19,593 nt of DNA from UMGS1002 sp050946195 (GTDB lineage: Bacteria > Bacillota > Clostridia > Oscillospirales > CAG-272). Below the pieces are notes generated by a model. That model made no database searches. It saw only the letters and a program-made list of their open reading frames with translations, and was not told the origin of the DNA. A program made the position numbers and the translations under genes. Location: NCBI GenBank assembly GCA_050946195.1, contig JBMNUI010000039.1, positions 1 to 19,593 of the forward strand. Direction: 5' to 3'. Positions 14,130 through 19,593 of this stretch are shown here, piece after piece (within the stretch, counting starts at the first letter, position 1; each line of letters starts with the position of its first letter).

Positions 14130-16325
14130 CTATCCGCGGTTTCTGCACTGGATTTTGAGCTTTTTTAGGACAGCCGACTTGTCTATGCTTGTTCGCGAGG
14201 CTTTATATGACATGGCAAAGCTGTATAATCCCTCGCCTATCTTTTCTACAGAGCAGATTTTCAGCTCGCTGAATATTTTGAGTATGTACATCAGCTTAAC
14301 GTAATTTATCTGCCGCTGCGGCTCATATGACCAAAGAAGCGCGAGCAACGCCCTGTCGGAGAGGACGTCATGCCCCAGCCTCAGCTCGCGCCGCAACACC
14401 CTGAAGACAGCCGCGCAGTCCTCACGGTCAGGGATAAAGTCCTCCTCAAGGTCAAATTCCCCGCCCGAGAGGATCTCCTCATATCTTTGCCTCAAGAGGC
14501 GCCGGCTCTCGCTGCTCTTTTTGGACAGGCGGATATCCTGAATTATCATCTGCACGCTCTTTGTGTTCTGGTATTCGTTTATGTCAAGCGTGAATAGTAT
14601 GTCGGCGCACTCGCCCTCATGTAGCGGAAACCTTGAGGCAGGCATGTTGAAGTAAATTCCAAAGATGGTAGTCTCGCCGTCGGTAAGCATGAGCTTTGTA
14701 TGTTTGCCGGCGCTTATATGCATTATTCTGGCAATCCTCACGTCGTATGCTATAAAGGTCGGCACCGGATTTGAAACCCCGTAGGGCTCAAGATGATAGA
14801 GCTCCGAGGCAAACCCGAGAGTCAGGTCGGAAAGGCTTAGCACGCAGTCGGCCTCAAGGTTTACCGCCAAATCCTCCTCGCGAAGATTCTGGGCTGCATA
14901 TTCGTTTATCCTTTTCCGAAATTCGGGGACTTTTGCCCTCTCAATCGTGAGGCCGGCGGCAAGCTCGTGCCCCCCGTATTTTATAAGCAGGTCCTCGCAG
15001 TACTTCAGCGCCTCGACCAGATTCATTCCCTTGACGCTCCGCCCCGAACCCTTGCCGGTGTCGTCGTCACTCGGATATCCCCGGGTGCTGCCGTCAAATG
15101 ATATCAGCACCGACGGAAGCCCGAATTTCTCGGTTATGCGGGAGGCAACAATCCCTATTATCCCCTGCTGCCAGTTGTCATCCTCAAGCACGATGACCTT
15201 ATCCTGCGAAAAGTCAAACTCGCGCTCGATTTTTCTGTATGCCTGCTCGGCAATGCGGTTTTCCTCAATCTGTCGCTGGGTGTTTATCTCACAGAGCTCG
15301 CGCGCAAGGATACAAGCCTCGCGGTCATCCTCTGCAAGCAACAGCTTTACCGCGGTTGTTGCGCTGCCGATGCGCCCGGCGGCATTGAGCCGCGGCGCTA
15401 TCCCGTATCCTATATAATTCGAGGTGATTTTCCTTTTCCTTGCCTGCCTGTTGACCCTTCCGCCCGAGGAGGCCTCGATAAGCGCCGAAAGCCCCCGGCG
15501 CGGGGTTCCCGAGAGCAGCCTGATACCCATTTGCACAATCAGCCGGTTCTCGTCGGTAAGCGGCATCACGTCGGCCACAATGCCGATGGCGACAAGATCG
15601 GCGTATTCGTAACAGATCCTGCGCACCGCCGATATGTCAACCTCGCCACGCCCCCTTGCCTCGGCTATCTCGCAGGCGCAGAGCAGCTTGAATACCACAC
15701 CAGCCCCGGCAAGCTCGGGAAAGGGATAGCTGCAGTCGGGGCGATGGGGGTTGACCACCGCGCAGGCCGCCGGCAGAATGTCACGGCATTCGTGGTGGTC
15801 GGTAATCACCAGGTCAATCCCGAGCGAGGCGGCATATTCGGCCTCTGAATTGGCGGTGATGCCGGTGTCAACCGTGATTATCAGGTCTACTCCCTCTTGT
15901 TTTAAGCTGTCAATAGCCCCGCAGGACAGCCCGTAGCCCTCGCCGCTCCGGCTAGGTATGTAGTATCTGACATCAGCGCCTTTTGATTTTAAGTACAGCC
16001 ACAGAATCGCCACCGAGGTAACCCCGTCAACGTCGTAGTCGCCGTAGATGACAATTCTCTCGCGCCGCTTTACGGCCTGCCATACGCGCTCTGCAGCCCG
16101 GTCCATATCACAAAGCAGATACGGGTCGTGCAGGACACTCTCCTCATTCCTCAAAAAGCGCCCGGCCGCCCCGGGGGTGGTGTAACCGCGGTTGTGAAGC
16201 AGCACCGCCAGAGTCGGCGAGACACCTAGACTGCCGGCAATCTCGCCGACCTCCCGGTCTCTCTCCCCGTCTCCCGGGACATACCGTATATTCCAGACCT
16301 TATCTCTCTCTTTTATTTCAACCAT
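14130..16325 (-). CDS. recJ: Single-stranded-DNA-specific exonuclease RecJ
   Basis: 5'-3' single-strand exonuclease used in recombination and mismatch/base-excision repair. The 731 residues carry the DHH catalytic set: GDYDVDG (95-101), VDTG (152-155) and TDHHE (175-179), followed by the APRLNAAGR segment and the GSGRS motif of the DHHA1 domain, then an OB-like C-terminal part. The start at ATG 16325 has GGAG 6 bases upstream; an in-frame GTG at 16367 has no such site. It lies 73 bases after the RseC-like gene. The order recJ-relA-dtd is widespread in Firmicutes. Confidence 0.95.
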   Translation of the reverse strand: MVEIKERDKVWNIRYVPGDGERDREVGEIAGSLGVSPTLAVLLHNRGYTTPGAAGRFLRNEESVLHDPYLLCDMDRAAERVWQAVKRRERIVIYGDYDVDGVTSVAILWLYLKSKGADVRYYIPSRSGEGYGLSCGAIDSLKQEGVDLIITVDTGITANSEAEYAASLGIDLVITDHHECRDILPAACAVVNPHRPDCSYPFPELAGAGVVFKLLCACEIAEARGRGEVDISAVRRICYEYADLVAIGIVADVMPLTDENRLIVQMGIRLLSGTPRRGLSALIEASSGGRVNRQARKRKITSNYIGYGIAPRLNAAGRIGSATTAVKLLLAEDDREACILARELCEINTQRQIEENRIAEQAYRKIEREFDFSQDKVIVLEDDNWQQGIIGIVASRITEKFGLPSVLISFDGSTRGYPSDDDTGKGSGRSVKGMNLVEALKYCEDLLIKYGGHELAAGLTIERAKVPEFRKRINEYAAQNLREEDLAVNLEADCVLSLSDLTLGFASELYHLEPYGVSNPVPTFIAYDVRIARIMHISAGKHTKLMLTDGETTIFGIYFNMPASRFPLHEGECADILFTLDINEYQNTKSVQMIIQDIRLSKKSSESRRLLRQRYEEILSGGEFDLEEDFIPDREDCAAVFRVLRRELRLGHDVLSDRALLALLWSYEPQRQINYVKLMYILKIFSELKICSVEKIGEGLYSFAMSYKASRTSIDKSAVLKKLKIQCRNRG

Positions 16326-16398
16326 TACACTCTCCGTTCTCTCCCGGCACGCGAATGTCGTCCGCACATATCACGCCCGAATAAATCCAACGCATATT

Positions 16399-16845
16399 CT
16401 ATTCGCCGGCCGGCCCGCCTTTTTTTATGATTGACACAACTTCGGCGTCGCAGCGCCGCCCGACCACCAGCTTTGAATAAAGCCAGAGACCGCCAAAGCT
16501 CAGAACAATTCCTGCGGCTGCCAAAATAAAGCCGCCTGTCTCGCCCACGAAGAGCAAGGTCCCGAGCCAGAAGCCGCCCGCCGCGACCAGCAGCGGCATA
16601 AGGAACACCAGCCATGCGTACCCCAGCACGCGCCGGGTCTCGGTGCCGATAGCAACAATATCCCCGGCAGCAGCACCGGCGCTGTTGCGCGCCCGAAGGG
16701 TAATTTTGTTGCTCCCGCCGAGCGAGCAGACCACGCAGCTCTTCTCCCCGGTGTTCTTGGGGCAGCCCTCGCAGGCCGACTTCCGGTCGACCTCGACCAT
16801 GGCAAACTCGCCGCTGACAGATGTAACTTTTCCTTGGGTTATCAC
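16399..16845 (-). CDS. RseC-family (SoxR-reducing system) membrane protein
   Basis: Small inner-membrane protein of the RseC/MucC family, 148 residues. The N-terminal region has four cysteines at about 25, 28, 37 and 40 (CEGC and CVVC), consistent with an iron-sulfur or redox site, followed by a short beta region and two membrane helices (about 76-100 and 104-130). In gamma-proteobacteria RseC relates to the SoxR-reducing Rsx/Rnf complex; in Clostridia its role is unknown. The GTG at 16845 was chosen for GGGAGG 5 bases upstream; a TTG at 16863 would start before that ribosome site. The first gene after the cdaAR terminator, it may head the recJ-relA-dtd-hemZ unit, though I see no clear promoter. 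Confidence 0.78.
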   Translation of the reverse strand: MITQGKVTSVSGEFAMVEVDRKSACEGCPKNTGEKSCVVCSLGGSNKITLRARNSAGAAAGDIVAIGTETRRVLGYAWLVFLMPLLVAAGGFWLGTLLFVGETGGFILAAAGIVLSFGGLWLYSKLVVGRRCDAEVVSIIKKGGPAGE

Positions 16846-16912
16846 TACTTCCTCCCGCGGCAAGGCAAATTCAAACCCGGAATATAAAACTTCCGGCTAT
16901 TTCATAAAGGCG

Positions 16913-16951
16913 AAAATGAAGCGGTGCGGTTTTTCCGCACGCTTCATTTTT
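16913..16951 (-). terminator. Strong terminator after cdaR, probably bidirectional
   Basis: AAAATGAAGCG (16913-16923) pairs with CGCTTCATTTT (16940-16950) and TGCGG (16925-16929) with CCGCA (16935-16939), one bulged G, loop T5. On the minus strand the stem ends in T4; on the plus strand in T5. It follows the cdaR stop by about 20 bases. Confidence 0.9.
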
Positions 16952-16969
16952 ACGGCCCGGCAAAGCGCA

Positions 16970-18112
16970 TCAGTAAAGCCTTTCTATAATTATGTCGATA
17001 CCCTCGTCTGCGTTCTCCCAGATGACCCCCTCGGGCAGGTTGTCAAGACTGCTGATGTGCCTTTTTTGCGGCATACCGACGACGCCCTCATTTGTCTTTA
17101 CGGTGTAAACCGATATTTCGTTAATTTCACTTAGAATTTTCGGGTCGCCCAAAAGTGTTATCTCCCCCGGCTTGATTTCAACATGATAATTTGAGCTGAC
17201 ACCGCTCTCAAATGTCACGGTAAGCGCCACGGTCTTTTTCATGGTGACGGCTACACTGACGGTAATTGTAGAAACATCGCATTTAAGATAGGGATTGTCG
17301 ACTATCCGGTCATACTCGTCATAGAATTTAAGCGTCCCCGACAGGTTTAGGCTGGTCGTGATGGGTCCGGGGCTGAAGGATACTCCGGCATACTCGATTT
17401 TGTCGAGCACCGACTGAGGGCCGGTCGCCATAACCGTTTTGTGATTTGGCACAACATCCCCGATAATGTAGGAGGCATCGATTACATAATCTATCTTGAC
17501 CCTGACCTCGACGTCCTTCACCGCGTTTATGTCGATATTGACGGTAACATTGCTCGGTTCAATAGAGACAAGCGTCGAGTAGCCGGGCAAATCGACCTTC
17601 ACCGGCAGCGAATGGCGCCCGGTTTCGGTAATCTCGCTAAGGTCGACATAGGCGTTGACCTGCTCGCCGGTCAGCCCGCCGATATCCGCCCTTTTCCCCC
17701 TGAGGGTGATTGATACTACATTGTCAAAGCCGCTGATAACCGACATATCGGCCTCTGTAAGCGTCTCCATCCCTTCAAGTTTGACCACAACATAAGACAA
17801 CGTATGTTCATAGCTGGTATCGTCGGCGCTCTTGACGTACAACCAGACCGACAGCGCCATGAGCAGGCAGACCACAAAAGCCCAGCGGTCGCCTTTCCTC
17901 ATGTTTCGGGAGAACAGCCACTCCTTTACAATCAGCCAATAATTTTTCGCCCGTGTTTTAGCTTTATTCCACAATGAAACAATTCTTTCAACAAACGGCG
18001 GCCTCTTTTTCCCGGGCGGCGAACCCGCTGTATTGCCTTCAGAATTCTGCCGGGCTCCACCTGCCTCCTTATCTATATCTTTCATCTCGACCGGAGTTTC
18101 TCTGCTCTCCAT
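16970..18112 (-). CDS. cdaR: YbbR-domain regulator of diadenylate cyclase (CdaR)
   Basis: Membrane-anchored extracytoplasmic protein that modulates CdaA activity. The 380 residues have a charged, low-complexity N-terminal stretch of about 75 residues, one membrane helix at about 77-94 (WAFVVCLLMALSVWLYV), and an extracellular part made of repeated YbbR modules rich in beta strands. The ATG overlaps the cdaA stop by one base (TGATG) and has AAGGAGG 7 bases upstream. The N-terminal stretch is longer than in B. subtilis CdaR, where the membrane helix starts almost at once. In many Firmicutes glmM follows; here a terminator follows instead. Confidence 0.9.
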   Translation of the reverse strand: MESRETPVEMKDIDKEAGGARQNSEGNTAGSPPGKKRPPFVERIVSLWNKAKTRAKNYWLIVKEWLFSRNMRKGDRWAFVVCLLMALSVWLYVKSADDTSYEHTLSYVVVKLEGMETLTEADMSVISGFDNVVSITLRGKRADIGGLTGEQVNAYVDLSEITETGRHSLPVKVDLPGYSTLVSIEPSNVTVNIDINAVKDVEVRVKIDYVIDASYIIGDVVPNHKTVMATGPQSVLDKIEYAGVSFSPGPITTSLNLSGTLKFYDEYDRIVDNPYLKCDVSTITVSVAVTMKKTVALTVTFESGVSSNYHVEIKPGEITLLGDPKILSEINEISVYTVKTNEGVVGMPQKRHISSLDNLPEGVIWENADEGIDIIIERLY

Positions 18113-19017
18113 CAGTCGCCCTCCTTGTCGACAACGTCATGTTCTTTTGAATGGTTGTTTTTTCTTATTATGGTGCCTGTGTGGGTGTTGTGGGTCAAAA
18201 GCCCGAAGAGCTCTTTTTTGAGCGAGTTGTAATTATAGTTCCGCTTTATCCGCCCCTCGTAGGCCACCGAAATAATCCCGGTCTCCTCCGAGACCACCAG
18301 TGCCACCGCATCGCTGACCTCGGTGATGCCGACCGCCGCCCTGTGCCGGGTGCCGAGACTGCTGTCGATACTCTCGTCGGCCGTCAGGGGGAGCACACAG
18401 CCCGCCGCAAAAATCTGCATATTGCGGATTATCACCGCGCCGTCGTGATACGGAGCTTTATTGAAAAACAGGCTCTGCAACATCCGAGAGGTCAGCTTTG
18501 CCTCGATTATGTTGGAGGGCTTGATGTACTCGCCGAGCCTGACCGACCGCTCGATGACTATCAGCGCGCCGGTCTTGTAGAGCGACATGTCGCAGACCGC
18601 CTCGCATATGGCGTCAATCCCCGCGCTGATTATTGAAATGTCCCGCGTTTCGCTCAGGCTGATGTTGCGCAGCCCCGAGAGCGGAGTGTTTCCGACCTTT
18701 TCAAGCGCGGCGCGCAGCTCAGGCTGAAAGACTATGATTATGGCGAGCATGCCGACCTGATAGAAGTTTTGAAGTATGAATTTGATGGCGTGCATCTGGA
18801 AGGCCGAGCTGAGGATGAGAAAGACAATAATCAGGATAAGGCCGGATATGAGCCTGCCGGCCCTTCGGTTTTTTATGAAATGATAAAAGGCATAAAACAG
18901 CAGTGCTAAAATCAGTATATCTATGACATCGACAAATCTTATATCCGATAACGGCAGAAGGATATACTGCTTGATTTTGTCCCAAAGCGAGGGGACCACA
19001 TTATCCGCCTTTAGCAT
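18112..19017 (-). CDS. cdaA: Diadenylate cyclase CdaA
   Basis: Makes cyclic di-AMP from two ATP; an essential second messenger controlling potassium and osmolyte transport in Firmicutes. The 301 residues show three membrane helices (about 30-48, 54-72, 77-97), then the DAC domain with DGA (192-194) and RHR (224-226), both intact. A family motif FQPELR is at 97-102. ATG 19017 is preferred over the adjacent TTG 19020 for spacing (GGAG, 8 bases). Length is slightly above B. subtilis CdaA (273), due to a longer C-terminal tail. It has its own promoter (19135-19163) and forms a two-gene operon with cdaR. Confidence 0.95.
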   Translation of the reverse strand: MLKADNVVPSLWDKIKQYILLPLSDIRFVDVIDILILALLFYAFYHFIKNRRAGRLISGLILIIVFLILSSAFQMHAIKFILQNFYQVGMLAIIIVFQPELRAALEKVGNTPLSGLRNISLSETRDISIISAGIDAICEAVCDMSLYKTGALIVIERSVRLGEYIKPSNIIEAKLTSRMLQSLFFNKAPYHDGAVIIRNMQIFAAGCVLPLTADESIDSSLGTRHRAAVGITEVSDAVALVVSEETGIISVAYEGRIKRNYNYNSLKKELFGLLTHNTHTGTIIRKNNHSKEHDVVDKEGD

Positions 19018-19134
19018 CAAAGCCTCTCCTTTTACATACCACCGCTATTAATATGTACCGGCCGGAGCGGTTCAAATCCAGTGGATACATAACACAAATT
19101 TAAATTCACTGCTACAATTCCCGCCGATGAGCCT

Positions 19135-19163
19135 ATTATATCATAACGTGCTTGCAATTTCAA
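19135..19163 (-). promoter_or_regulatory. SigA-type extended -10 promoter of cdaA-cdaR
   Basis: Minus strand: TTGAAA (19163-19158), 17-base spacer, TATAAT (19140-19135) with TG one base upstream. Transcription would begin near 19128, giving a leader of about 110 bases in which I see no known riboswitch. Confidence 0.82.
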
Positions 19164-19202
19164 ATAAAAATAATATTTTTTATGATAATTAATAATCTCG
19201 GC

Positions 19203-19286
19203 AGACCCTTTTTTCAATAAGGGTCTTGAGCGGAGTGTGGGCAGAGCCTCACAAGTAAATCGGGGGCAGAGCCCCCGTAGAAAAGC
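19203..19286 (+). repeat. GGGGGCAGAGCC-type hairpin repeat, copy B, with two adjoining hairpins
   Basis: Three hairpins in a row: AGACCCTT/AAGGGTCT (19203-19210, 19219-19226); TGTGGGC-AGA-GCCTCACA (19236-19253, one bulge); CGGGGGC-AGA-GCCCCCG (19261-19277, perfect), then TAG and AAAAGC. The last part matches copy A at 2831-2854 in the same orientation, and the middle hairpin shares the GGC-AGA-GCC centre. Confidence 0.6.
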
Positions 19287-19328
19287 TGGTGATAGGGGTG
19301 AACTGCGCGCCAAGTCTTGTTATTATGC

Positions 19329-19357
19329 TTGATTTTTGGCTATTCGTATGGTAAAAT
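19329..19357 (+). promoter_or_regulatory. SigA-type promoter of the alcohol dehydrogenase gene
   Basis: TTGATT (19329-19334), 17-base spacer, TAAAAT (19352-19357) preceded by TGG (extended -10). Transcription would start near 19364, about 23 bases before the ATG. Confidence 0.65.
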
Positions 19358-19386
19358 TGTATAAACTAAATTCCGAGGTTTATGTC

Positions 19387-19593
19387 ATGAAATTCGATGT
19401 TAACATTCCTGTGCGGATATTCTCGGGCAAAGGATGCGTGAAACAGAACGCCAACCGGCTCATACTCGGCAGGCGTGCGGCGATTGTCTGCGGCCGGCAC
19501 GGCGCCCGTGCCAGCGGCGCCCTCGACGACGTCATCTCGCTGCTTGAGGCAGCCGGCACAGATTACATGATATTCGACAAGGCAAAAGAAAAC
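19387..19593 (+). CDS. Iron-containing alcohol dehydrogenase, N-terminal part (runs off the window)
   Basis: The 69 visible residues begin MKFDVNIPVRIFSGKGCVKQN and continue with RRAAIVCGRHGARASGALDDV and a DYMIFDKAKEN segment. This is the N-terminal NAD(P)-binding layout of group III (iron-dependent) alcohol dehydrogenases: an entry strand with a glycine turn, then a strand with the G-x-x-x-A-x-x-S-G loop. Catalytic metal residues lie beyond the window, so substrate class cannot be told. The ATG has GAGG 8 bases upstream; an ATG five bases earlier stops after two codons. It has its own promoter and is divergent from cdaA. Confidence 0.8.
   Translation, partial: MKFDVNIPVRIFSGKGCVKQNANRLILGRRAAIVCGRHGARASGALDDVISLLEAAGTDYMIFDKAKEN

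Larger units (their letters stand above)
19018..19386. other. Divergent intergenic region between cdaA and the alcohol dehydrogenase gene
   Basis: 369 bases without a supported gene. It contains the cdaA promoter and leader on the left, an A/T-rich block (19155-19196), three consecutive hairpins forming a repeat (19203-19286), and the plus-strand promoter of the dehydrogenase on the right (19329-19357). Confidence 0.7.

Noticed and set aside
19069..19079. GGTTCAAATCC, resembling a tRNA T-loop
   Set aside because: The flanking bases do not form a T-stem beyond two pairs, and no anticodon arm or acceptor stem is present; it lies in the cdaA leader.

Overview
The window looks like a chromosomal segment from a moderately high-G+C, anaerobic, endospore-forming member of the Clostridia (Firmicutes), most likely an uncultured lineage near Oscillospirales. 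Evidence: the sporulation genes yabP and yabQ, a divIC gene in the Bacillus-type order, a SpoVB/YabM-type flippase, HemZ, CdaA/CdaR and a bifunctional Rel, AGGAGG-type ribosome sites and SigA-like promoters. Almost everything is conserved housekeeping. I found no CRISPR array, phage, toxin-antitoxin pair, insertion sequence, tRNA or rRNA.

Layout. Bases 1-111 are homopolymer blocks (51 T, 18 G, 12 C) that look like an assembly artefact at a contig end. A plus-strand Lhr-type helicase gene (182-2413) follows, alone and flanked by short heptamer arrays in inverted orientation. The next 520 bases have no gene and carry several strong palindromes. From 2934 to 19017 all fifteen genes lie on the minus strand. 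At the right edge a plus-strand iron-containing alcohol dehydrogenase gene begins and runs out of the window.

In transcription order (right to left) the minus-strand block divides as follows. (1) cdaA-cdaR: c-di-AMP synthesis and its regulator, with a clear promoter and a terminator at 16913-16951. (2) RseC-like gene, recJ, relA, dtd, hemZ: repair, stringent response, D-aminoacyl-tRNA proofreading and a radical-SAM enzyme. (3) Nucleoside kinase, MTA/SAH-type deaminase, SpoVB/YabM flippase, mazG: the first two overlap (ATGA) and suggest nucleoside salvage. (4) hup, rqcP, yabP, yabQ, divIC: a strong extended -10 promoter before hup, a SigmaE-like promoter candidate before yabP and an intrinsic terminator at 2910-2936. 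Flippase-mazG-rqcP-yabP-yabQ-divIC matches the B. subtilis yabM-yabN-yabO-yabP-yabQ-divIC order with hup inserted.

The less ordinary signals are non-coding: inverted ATTAGNN heptamer arrays flanking the helicase gene, a palindromic repeat cluster at 2641-2769, a GGGGGCAGAGCC hairpin repeat shared by the two large intergenic gaps 16 kb apart, and the possible SigmaE promoter inside the sporulation operon. I see no convincing undescribed multi-gene system.
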